Below are positions 55,525-61,950 of a stretch of 61,950 bases of DNA, one piece after another (within the stretch, counting starts at the first letter, position 1; each line of letters begins with the position of its first letter). A program made the translations under genes and the position numbers. The DNA lies in assembly GCA_030059675.1 (NCBI GenBank), contig JANVYQ010000008.1, positions 1-61,950 on the forward strand, given 5' to 3'. The notes under the pieces were generated by a model, which saw only the letters and a program-made list of their open reading frames with translations, was not told the origin of the DNA and did not search any database. The stretch comes from Candidatus Pelearchaeum maunauluense. Lineage in GTDB: Archaea; Thermoproteota; Nitrososphaeria_A; Caldarchaeales; Caldarchaeaceae.

Positions 55525-55599
55525 GGGGGCCTGAACACCAAGACATTTATTAGCTTATGGCTGGAGCTCCCATGCGCTATATCTTACGGCGCCTGCAAG
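55525..55599. repeat. 75-base element shared by the leader sides of both arrays, copy 1
   Basis: Matches 61661-61734 with one indel and one substitution (gggggcctgaacaccaagac...gcgcctgcaag). Here it lies 15 bases from the first repeat, versus about 140 in array 2. Its right part overlaps the 3' end of a small frameshifted gene on the minus strand. It may be a leader module or a duplicated gene end. Confidence 0.7.
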
Positions 55600-55839
55600 T
55601 TAGCGACTTGAGCGCGTACGTGTATTTCCCAATAGTTGCCTGGCCGTTCTTCTCTAGACGCTCCACCAGCTGGGCTGGCGCCTGATCTAGGAAGCACCAC
55701 TCGCCTGATCCTGATGGATAGGGCCTCCAGCTAACTCTGTCAAGCATAGCCTCGAGAGCATCCGCAGGTTCCTAAGCTCGCGTTCCAGCTCAGCTATCCT
55801 ATCGTCGACATACCTCAGGACATCCTCGTTTTCAGCCAT
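55577..55839 (-). pseudogene. Small frameshifted gene beside Hjc
   Basis: From ATG 55839: ENEDVLRYVDDRIAELERELRNLR (coiled helix), then a frame change near 55765 and EAMLDRVSWRPYPSGSGEWC, FLDQAPAQLVERLEKNGQ, ATIGKYTYALKSL to a stop at 55577. Together about 85 residues that read as one protein. Neither frame alone is complete. Same strand as Hjc and Hef. Family not recognised. Confidence 0.5.
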
Positions 55840-55880
55840 GCCGCATTACCCTGCACCTGCTACGGGCTCATATTAATGGG

Positions 55881-56177
55881 CTATGGCCTAAACGCCTCTC
55901 CTGTCCTGATGTTCCTCATCTCTATCCTTCCCCGCTTTTCGGCCAGAGCCACTACCGGCTCTGCGCCGGCCTTCTCCGCCAGCTCGAGAAGAGGCTCCAC
56001 CTCGCTGTACCTCACGTAGGCCCTGCTGTACTTGCACTCCACTAGGACGCTTCTACCCGCCTTCATGCATACGAGGTCTACTGGCTTGCTCCTCGCGCTT
56101 CTCACGACGACCCATCCCCTCTTCAGGAAAAGGTCTCTTACAATATACTCTAGGCGCCTGCCCTTCCTGTAGCTCAT
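55881..56177 (-). CDS. hjc: Archaeal Holliday junction resolvase (Hjc-like)
   Basis: 98-residue nuclease of the Hjc family that cuts four-way DNA junctions. Catalytic residues: Glu in GRRLEYIVRDLF, Asp in SKPVDLVCM, and Glu and Lys of VLVECKYSRAYV. It is shorter than typical Hjc (about 125-150 residues), with a trimmed C-terminus. It lies 45 bases after the Hef-like helicase gene on the same strand, a logical partnership in fork repair. Confidence 0.9.
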   Translation of the reverse strand: MSYRKGRRLEYIVRDLFLKRGWVVVRSARSKPVDLVCMKAGRSVLVECKYSRAYVRYSEVEPLLELAEKAGAEPVVALAEKRGRIEMRNIRTGEAFRP

Positions 56178-56222
56178 CCATAGCTATTCACGCCGGGCTT
56201 GGATATAAGCAGGTGCGGCCTG

Positions 56223-58556
56223 CTAGCCGATGACTCCAACAACGTCGTGGACGAGCATGTTTGTCGAGCCTGACTCGTCGCGGAATATGCTGGCTCTCAC
56301 CCTGAGGACCCTGCCCTTCTTGATATAGTCGCGCGGGCCTGAGTACATTCCCGAGTCAAGCCTTGCTCTGAACCTGTCGTTTACTATCACTATCGCGTAG
56401 CCCGGTAGTATCTTCTCGACCTCTATGGTGTATATGTCTCCCTGCGCCTTCTTCGAGCTGCTTCTGACCGCTGCCTTGCTCATTATCCTGTTGCCGCTCC
56501 TTGTTATCGCCTCCTTCTTCTCTAGGTACTTCACCGCCTCCGCCACAACGTCGGGCTGGTACTCCTCGAGCTGCTCCAGCAGCTCGGCCTCGCTCACGCC
56601 CCTCGTGGAGCTCTTGAGGATGATCGTGTAAGCATCCTTGGCGCAGTGGTAAACATCCCTGAAGCTCGGGCCTGGCTTCCTGGCTTTCTGCCGGGGGCTC
56701 TCCACGGCGCGCGGCTCCTCAATCTCAATCACCTCCTCGCGCTGCGGCTCCTCCACCCGTATCGTCTCCCCAGCCGGGACGGCCTGTACCTCTATCTCAT
56801 GCTCCTCCGCGCGCCAGGGCCATGGCTCGCCTGCCGCGGGCTTTGGGCCGCGCCTCTCTAGCTTGATGCCCTCAAGCCTCTTGGCTACCTGCGTAAGGAC
56901 GCGCGTCATCTTCCTAGCCCGCTTGTAGCCCTCGCTGAAGTAGTACTCGTCCACCGTGCCCTGGGTGAGCAGTATCGTCACCTTTCCGGGTAGCCGCCTG
57001 CCCGTTCTCCCCCTTCTCTGTATGTATCTTATCCCCGATACCGCTGGCTCGTAGAATATGACGTATCCGCACTCCGGTATGTCCAGCCCCTCCTCGCCGA
57101 TGGCTGTTGCTGCGAGGATGTTGAACTCGCCCCTCCTAAACCTGTTCAGCGTGTTTATCTGCTCCTGCTGGCTCATCCTGGGGCCTGTCTTGCCCTCCGC
57201 CTTTCCGATGAACAGCTCAGCTCTGAGGCCCTTCTCGCGCAGCCTCTCGACGAGTATCTCCGCGGTGTGCCTGATGTTGGCGAACACCATTATCCTGTCT
57301 TCTGGCTTCTCCCTGAGGTGCTGGTCTATCAACGCGGCGATCACCTCCATCTTTGGGTGGTCTACCGCGCACCTCTCAGCCATCTCCACTAGCCTCGTGA
57401 AGTCAGGCGACCTGGCCAGCATCCTGTGGCTCTTGAGCTCGGACTTCTCCACCTCCCTAAGGTATTGGCGGAGGGAGTACACGTGCTGGCTCTCTACCAG
57501 CTCGAGCGCGTGGTATATGCTTAGTATTGTTGAGCATAGCGCCATGTAGTGCAGGTTCTCTCCCCTGACGCCCGAGTCTATCTCCGCTCTAAGCCTGGCC
57601 ATGAGCTGGACTATCACCTTCCTGTTGATGTTCTCTAGGGGCATCCTCAGCAAGCCGAGGCGCTGTAGCTCCTTCGCGCGCTCCTCTATCATCGCCTTGA
57701 CGTGCCTGCGTATGGACTCGTATTCTTCTGGGAGGCTTACCCTAACCCACTTCACCTGCACGCCCGGTATGTGCTCCGCAACCTCCTCGTCCTCCTCGGT
57801 CTTCCACGCTATCTCCTCTATCAGGAGGTTGCGGCATACCTCCATTACCTTGTCCTCCTCGCTTCCGGGGGATGCTGTGAGGGCGAGGATAAGCGGCCAC
57901 GGGCATCTCCTCGAATACTCTCCCGCGAGCCTGGTGTAGGCGTGTCTGTTCCTGCTTCTGTGGCACTCGTCGAAGACGAGCAGGGCAAACTCCTCAAGCG
58001 GCACGTATCCCCTGGCTAGGTCGTTCCAAACAGCCTGGGGCGTTGCGAAGAAAACCCTAACCCTGCTGTCCCTCCACTGCGATGGCCTCCTAGACGAGTC
58101 GCCTGTGATGACTGCTGTCTCCTCGCGCTCCAGCCTGAGGTGCTTGACGAAGCTCTCCCTATGCTGCGCCACGAGCGGCTTGGTCGGAGCCATCATCAAT
58201 ATCCTGCAGCCCGGGTAGCGGTGCAGCAGCTCGGCCGCGACCAGCTCTGCTATGACGGTCTTCCCAAGCGCGGTGGGCAGGACGACGAGGGTGTTCCTCT
58301 CGAGGCAGCGCTCGACAATATCCCGCTGGTAGCGCCTCTCCTCTATCGTCTCCGGCCTCACGAACGGGTGCTCAACAAAGCGTGCCCAGGCCTCCAGCCC
58401 CTGCTCCACCTTCACCTTCCTTATGTGCTTGCATTCTCCAGACCTGAACGTGAATGCGGGGCAGGTGCACCACCAGAGCCCCGCGTGGTCCAGCGTAACC
58501 GTGTATGTCTTGTGGGGCTCCGACTCGCTCTCGACCGGCCACTGCCTAACGCTCAT
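56223..58556 (-). CDS. hef: SWIM zinc finger - Hef/FANCM-like helicase
   Basis: 777-residue superfamily 2 helicase for stalled forks. The N-terminus has a SWIM zinc finger (CTCPAFTFRSGECKH, residues 30-45). Helicase domain 1 has LPTALGKTV (Walker A), VFDECHRS (DECH box) and ALTASP; the Hef-type insertion is about 270-400; domain 2 has IGEEGLDIPECG and QRRGRTGRRLPG. A charged linker and winged-helix-like region (about 640-700) lead to a C-terminal beta-rich domain (LPGYAIVIVNDRFRARL), OB-like. The XPF nuclease domain of euryarchaeal Hef is absent. Overlaps the upstream small gene by four bases. Confidence 0.87.
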   Translation of the reverse strand: MSVRQWPVESESEPHKTYTVTLDHAGLWWCTCPAFTFRSGECKHIRKVKVEQGLEAWARFVEHPFVRPETIEERRYQRDIVERCLERNTLVVLPTALGKTVIAELVAAELLHRYPGCRILMMAPTKPLVAQHRESFVKHLRLEREETAVITGDSSRRPSQWRDSRVRVFFATPQAVWNDLARGYVPLEEFALLVFDECHRSRNRHAYTRLAGEYSRRCPWPLILALTASPGSEEDKVMEVCRNLLIEEIAWKTEEDEEVAEHIPGVQVKWVRVSLPEEYESIRRHVKAMIEERAKELQRLGLLRMPLENINRKVIVQLMARLRAEIDSGVRGENLHYMALCSTILSIYHALELVESQHVYSLRQYLREVEKSELKSHRMLARSPDFTRLVEMAERCAVDHPKMEVIAALIDQHLREKPEDRIMVFANIRHTAEILVERLREKGLRAELFIGKAEGKTGPRMSQQEQINTLNRFRRGEFNILAATAIGEEGLDIPECGYVIFYEPAVSGIRYIQRRGRTGRRLPGKVTILLTQGTVDEYYFSEGYKRARKMTRVLTQVAKRLEGIKLERRGPKPAAGEPWPWRAEEHEIEVQAVPAGETIRVEEPQREEVIEIEEPRAVESPRQKARKPGPSFRDVYHCAKDAYTIILKSSTRGVSEAELLEQLEEYQPDVVAEAVKYLEKKEAITRSGNRIMSKAAVRSSSKKAQGDIYTIEVEKILPGYAIVIVNDRFRARLDSGMYSGPRDYIKKGRVLRVRASIFRDESGSTNMLVHDVVGVIG

Positions 58557-58885
58557 ATCTCCAGCGGCTCCTCTCCCTCCCCGCGCTCTCCCCTCGGATT
58601 AACCTGCTCAATAGTTTTCATGAGCTGCTCCAGCTTTGCGTCGTTGATGATAGCCCTGTAGTCGTTGAGATCATCCAGAGAGCGTAGTATTAGGCCGCGC
58701 CTCTTCTTCGTTTGGCCAGAGGAGTCCACCGGGTTGAGCTCCACAGCTATCTCCGCCGGGCGCGAGCCCTTCCTAGGGATTTTCAGGAGGAATACGCCGC
58801 TGAGAGAGGTCTTTCTACGCTCCCAATCCTTTCCAGACTCGAGGAAGCTCCTCAGCTTCTCGGCCAGGCTCAACCTCTTCAGCAC
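58553..58885 (-). CDS. Small conserved-looking protein coupled to Hef
   Basis: 110 residues: helical start (LSLAEKLRSFLESGKDW), a beta-rich centre (GVFLLKIPRKGSRPAEIAVE), and a C-terminal helix (KLEQLMKTIEQVN). No family recognised. The ATGA overlap with the helicase gene suggests translational coupling and a role with it, perhaps as a cofactor or fork-binding subunit; this is inferred from position only. Confidence 0.65.
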   Translation of the reverse strand: MLKRLSLAEKLRSFLESGKDWERRKTSLSGVFLLKIPRKGSRPAEIAVELNPVDSSGQTKKRRGLILRSLDDLNDYRAIINDAKLEQLMKTIEQVNPRGERGEGEEPLEI

Positions 58886-58930
58886 CTACCACAGTAAAAG
58901 CGGCCCCAAGGATATATCCGTTCACGGCCT

Positions 58931-59308
58931 TTAGGCGATTAGCCTGCGCCTGCGCGCAGCATCCTCTCCAACGGCCATCCGAAGCATTCGGCGGAAAAGC
59001 TCTAGGACTCCCTCAACATCCACCTCGCTTGGCTTCTTCCTCATCTCCGCCAGCGCCAGCGCATCCTCTATCAAGCCAAGCGAATCCCTGAAGTATGCGA
59101 CGATTATCTTCGCCCGTGCCGTGGCGTGCCAGGGGTCTGAGACGCCGCGCCTAGCCTCCTCCAGAAGCCTCCTAAGCTCTTCCGCCAAAACAAGCCTACT
59201 AGAGCTGCCGACATATTCTCTAGCAGCTATCCTCGGGAGGAGGAAGAGCGCGGCTGAGGCAACTCCCTTTAGCTCGGCCAGCCCGCGCGCCTTCTCCGAC
59301 TCCAGCAA
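58931..59308 (-). CDS. Helical protein of unknown function
   Basis: 125 residues, almost completely helical and Arg/Glu/Leu rich (EELRRLLEEARRGVSDPWHATARAKII). No membrane helix. Ends 45 bases upstream of the previous small gene on the same strand and may start the repair operon. Family not recognised. Confidence 0.6.
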   Translation of the reverse strand: MLESEKARGLAELKGVASAALFLLPRIAAREYVGSSSRLVLAEELRRLLEEARRGVSDPWHATARAKIIVAYFRDSLGLIEDALALAEMRKKPSEVDVEGVLELFRRMLRMAVGEDAARRRRLIA

Positions 59309-59470
59309 ACCCTCAACAGGAGATAGCGGCCCATATACGATATAAGCGTTCTAGGCTCTGTGTTAGCTTGTGGTTTGCTCTGCGGGCCGGCGCCCTCAAG
59401 GCTTATATATGCTCCGCATTTTTTGGAGGGGATGGGGTGTTTTGTCGTCTTCTCCTGTTCTGAGGCTTGG

Positions 59471-59495
59471 CTTTCAATTCCTTTTTGGATTTCTG
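59471..59495 (-). repeat. Solitary CRISPR repeat
   Basis: One exact copy of the 25-nt repeat, with no second repeat within 600 bases, in the 260-base gap between the helical protein and the membrane protein genes. The orientation is the same as in both arrays. Probably a leftover of an array collapsed by recombination, or a seed for a new one. The rest of the 59309-59568 gap has only a TATA-like cttatatatgc near 59400. Confidence 0.9.
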
Positions 59496-59568
59496 AATGG
59501 AGTATGGAATCGCGGGGTAGTGAAGTGGTACTGGTTGCCAGAATCAAGAAAAACACGACCCACTAACT

Positions 59569-60024
59569 TCAAGTGGTTTTTGTTTGTCTTATGCGTTTAT
59601 ATAATTCCTGTTGAATTAGAGGTAGTCTAAAACTAGTTAGGCGGACATCATGTTGCATTCCGTCCTCATCCGTAAATGAGATAACTAGAACCTGCTTTCT
59701 ATTCTTCCTAGAGTAACCGATCAGTGCCCCTACCAGTAGGCCGGCTAAGACACCCAATGCGCCTATAAACAACACAAACAAAATCCCCAATAGAATAGCG
59801 CCGACTAACGCGTAGCCTACAATCTTCCAACCAGATGTCTCCTCCTCAACAACGTTCTGCATCATTATTATCTTATTGTATGGAATTCTAAACCTCCCAC
59901 CCCCCTCTATTTCCACATCCACATAATCATTTTGAAAGAAAAGCGATACTTGGTTAGGAAGCGGATAACCAACATGTCCCCCCAAATACTGGATATTAGA
60001 GTACCTAATGGGCTCCAATACCAT
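59569..60024 (-). CDS. Membrane protein with PH/GRAM-like cytoplasmic part
   Basis: 151 residues: a beta-rich N-terminal region (VSLFFQNDYVDVEIEGGGRFRIPYNKI), two close membrane helices (WKIVGYALVGAILLGILFVLFIG and LGVLAGLLVGALIG) and a beta-rich C-terminal region. The arrangement resembles small PH-like bacterial/archaeal membrane proteins; function unknown. AT-richer than the repair genes. Starts about 80 bases before the trailer repeat of array 2. Confidence 0.7.
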   Translation of the reverse strand: MVLEPIRYSNIQYLGGHVGYPLPNQVSLFFQNDYVDVEIEGGGRFRIPYNKIIMMQNVVEEETSGWKIVGYALVGAILLGILFVLFIGALGVLAGLLVGALIGYSRKNRKQVLVISFTDEDGMQHDVRLTSFRLPLIQQELYKRIRQTKTT

Positions 60025-60105
60025 AAACGTAAGAGAAACCTTCTTGTTTATATTTTTTACTAAGTCATTTTTACTATCGTTATTTCCTAGTTAGCGTTTG
60101 CCACA

Positions 60106-61519
60106 CTTTCAATTCCTTTTTAGATTTCTGAGACACATTACTAAGGTCTTTGCTAGGCGTGTTAAATGAAACTTTCAATTCCTTTTTGGATTTCTGAGAT
60201 TCAGGGTGGGAGGGTCGTCATACTTGAGACCGAGAGCTCTTTCAATTCCTTTTTGGATTTCTGAACCCCGGCGTTGAGCGCTTCGCGGTCTTCACGAACC
60301 AGTATGGTACTTTCAATTCCTTTTTGGATTTCTGTGGTTGATAAGACCGCTCCCGTTCTCTACAGCCCGATACCTTTCAATTCCTTTTTGGATTTCTGGA
60401 CTTGGAAAACACCATGCTATGGCTTGAGGACATGGTGAGCTTTCAATTCCTTTTTGGATTTCTGTAGGATATTGGGCTGGGCTGGCAGTAGATGATTGTC
60501 TCCTTTCAATTCCTTTTTGGATTTCTGAAAGGAAAAGAGGGTTTAATCCGAATAATACTCTCTAACCAACTTTCAATTCCTTTTTGGATTTCTGAGATAT
60601 GGCAGACGCCGAAACAGGGCGTCTGCCCAGCCGACTTTCAATTCCTTTTTGGATTTCTGGAGGCACGACAAAACCTCAAGCGGTTCCTAACAAAACTGAC
60701 AAACTTTCAATTCCTTTTTGGATTTCTGAGACGTCAAAGAGCTGAGCGTAGAAGAACACGGAGAACAATCTTTCAATTCCTTTTTGGATTTCTGTTCGAA
60801 CGGTTGTCAGGTGTGAGCTCGTGAACAAAGAGCTTGCTTTCAATTCCTTTTTGGATTTCTGGGAATCCATATATAACACGATGGAAAAACTAGCAAACGT
60901 GCTTTCAATTCCTTTTTGGATTTCTGGTGGCTTAACAAAAGGCGGCCGGCCTACGCAGCCGCCATACAATACCTTTCAATTCCTTTTTGGATTTCTGCCG
61001 GTGTGATTGGGATAACTGGACTATCGTCGGCACGATCTTTCAATTCCTTTTTGGATTTCTGACACGGCTGTACGACGACGAGCCAACAAGATGTCTTATA
61101 TCTTTCAATTCCTTTTTGGATTTCTGTCTCTTTTTCATTTTTTCTTTTTCTAGGCTTTCTAGGCTCCTTTCAATTCCTTTTTGGATTTCTGAGGGTGAGA
61201 GTAGAAGCAGGGTTGGACATCCAGCACCTTTCCCCTTTCAATTCCTTTTTGGATTTCTGAACTCCTTGAAATCCCATTCAGCGGCGGCGGCACTGACATC
61301 TTTCAATTCCTTTTTGGATTTCTGCTATGTTTTGAGGGAGTTCGTTGAGGACGGAGAAGAGAGCTTTCAATTCCTTTTTGGATTTCTGGGCGCTTCCTGA
61401 GGAGAGGTATTTTGAGAACAGCTTATTCGCCTTTCAATTCCTTTTTGGATTTCTGCCAAATTTCTTGGGAGGTCGATGGGGTCGCTATGAGAATCTTTCA
61501 ATTCCTTTTTGGATTTCTG
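60106..61519 (-). CRISPR. CRISPR array 2 (22 repeats, 21 spacers)
   Basis: Repeats of 25 nt start at 60106, 60172, 60239, 60310, 60374, 60440, 60503, 60570, 60635, 60704, 60770, 60837, 60902, 60973, 61037, 61102, 61167, 61235, 61300, 61364, 61431 and 61495. Spacers are 38-46 nt. All repeats are identical except the first on the left, which has TAGAT for TGGAT; a degenerate end marks the trailer, agreeing with a leader on the right and crRNA on the minus strand (handle ATTGAAAG). No cas genes in the window. Confidence 0.98.
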
Positions 61520-61660
61520 TGAAGCTATTTATTTTGGTTTGTTGGTTGTATTTTAGTTTTTCTTTTTGTTGGTTCGTCAATTGGCGAATGTTGTTGTTTT
61601 CTTGGGATTTTTTCGGGAGTCGCTGTTCAGCACCCCTGCTGCGGCCCAGTTCTTTATATA
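61520..61660 (-). promoter_or_regulatory. Probable leader of array 2
   Basis: AT-rich, T-rich on the plus strand (for example gtttgttggttgtatttta), immediately beyond the last identical repeat, without coding potential. The orientation, opposite to the degenerate repeat, supports this as the leader with the promoter for the pre-crRNA. A tttatatag motif lies at its far end near 61652-61660. Confidence 0.65.
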
Positions 61661-61734
61661 GGGGGCCTGAACACCAAGACATTTTTAGCTTATGGCTGGA
61701 GCTCCCATGCGCTATATCTTACAGCGCCTGCAAG
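61661..61734. repeat. 74-base leader-side element, copy 2
   Basis: Second copy of the element at 55525-55599 (one indel, one substitution). It lies about 140 bases from array 2 and is directly followed by the 25-nt repeat pair. Confidence 0.7.
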
Positions 61735-61823
61735 GCGTCCTATATATTGGCTAAAGGCCACCGTAGTTTTCTCAAGTACCTTACTAGCCCTCGGGTCTGC
61801 GTCCTATATATTGGCTAAAGGCC
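61735..61823. repeat. Two identical 25-nt repeats with a 39-nt unique gap
   Basis: 61735-61759 and 61799-61823 are identical (gcgtcctatatattggc, then taaaggcc). The gap of 39 bases is unrelated to the following sequence, so this is not a simple tandem duplication. Repeat length and period (64) equal those of the main CRISPR, but the repeat sequence is different. The remaining 61824-61950 has no supported feature. Confidence 0.6.
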
Positions 61824-61950
61824 CATCGCATACACGTATGCCTCAACGCTCTTCCATGAGGTCTTGGTTAAGTCACGCATATTTACCTCAAGTTCATTTT
61901 GGCGTGAATATCTGAGACCACATCTCGTATGGTATTGTATATTCTATTTG

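Noticed and set aside
60131..60171. Self-targeting spacers matching genes of the window
   Set aside because: I compared spacers by eye with the island and graveyard genes and saw no match beyond short chance runs; a proper alignment search would be decisive.
54084..61519. cas genes beside the arrays
   Set aside because: I looked for Cas1, Cas2, Cas3, Cas6 and effector signatures on both strands; the genes between the arrays are Hef, Hjc and unknown small proteins. None is a clear Cas protein.
60492..61818. Long open frames across array 2 with repeated FQFLFGFL, SIPFWIS or EIQKGIE peptides
   Set aside because: These are translations of the CRISPR repeat in different frames, with unrelated spacers between; not proteins.
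1..61950. tRNA, rRNA or other stable RNA genes
   Set aside because: I scanned for T-loop-like GTTCAAATC/GTTCGAATC motifs in gaps and found none with a fitting cloverleaf; those seen lie within coding genes.

Overview
The window comes from an archaeon, most likely a thermophile of the TACK superphylum (Crenarchaeota, Aigarchaeota or Thermofilum-like). Supporting signs are TackOD1-type zinc-ribbon proteins, class III (pilin-like) signal peptides, a VapBC pair, an F420-dependent NADP reductase, an Hjc-type resolvase, TATA boxes close to start codons, and CRISPR repeats whose transcribed strand ends in the archaeal handle ATTGAAAG. I cannot name the genus.

Region 1 (about 0.2-9 kb) is a type IV pilus locus: a secretion ATPase, a two-domain TadC/ArlJ-like platform protein, two pilin-like proteins, a membrane-anchored TackOD1 zinc-ribbon protein and a decayed helical-repeat gene. 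A HEPN/MNT pair follows. Copies of a short repeat, possibly a transposon remnant, lie on both sides (1-113 and 10163-10276). Region 2 (10.3-19 kb) is a second, different pilus locus: two half-size platform genes, a pilin, a large surface protein with Ig-like repeats, a KaiC/ArlH-like ATPase, a helical-repeat protein fused to a RecA-like domain without its P-loop, and a second secretion ATPase. It ends in fragments of nucleotide-sugar genes and a frameshifted TackOD1 paralogue.

Region 3 (21-36 kb) is mostly housekeeping: VapBC, SufB/D, Nudix, serine hydroxymethyltransferase, type 2 seryl-tRNA synthetase, an NAD(P)HX epimerase-like protein, DedA, phosphohexomutase, F420H2:NADP oxidoreductase and a cupredoxin. 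It also holds a B12-binding radical SAM protein interrupted by a 441-residue intein exactly at the third iron-sulfur cysteine.

Region 4 (36-50 kb) looks AT-richer and more AGA-rich than its flanks. It is a catabolic island: a frameshifted argininosuccinate-lyase-like gene, hydantoinase/oxoprolinase subunits A and B, a complete Dpp/Opp-type ABC transporter, an Asp/Glu/hydantoin racemase, an M24 peptidase/creatinase-like enzyme and a cupin. Its right flank (50-53.3 kb) is a gene graveyard of broken aldehyde ferredoxin oxidoreductase, zinc-ribbon, glycosyltransferase, methyltransferase and phosphodiesterase genes, ending at a third copy of the repeat.

Region 5 (54-62 kb) holds two CRISPR arrays of one 25-nt repeat family, without cas genes in the window, around a repair cluster (SWIM-Hef helicase, Hjc resolvase). 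Array 1 is interrupted by small genes: an HxlR-type regulator whose last codons lie in a CRISPR repeat, a divergent 32-residue cysteine-rich peptide, and a 45-residue zinc ribbon. Leader-side elements and a CRISPR-like pair of a different repeat lie near the window end. The number of single-base frameshifts means that sequencing error must be separated from real gene decay.
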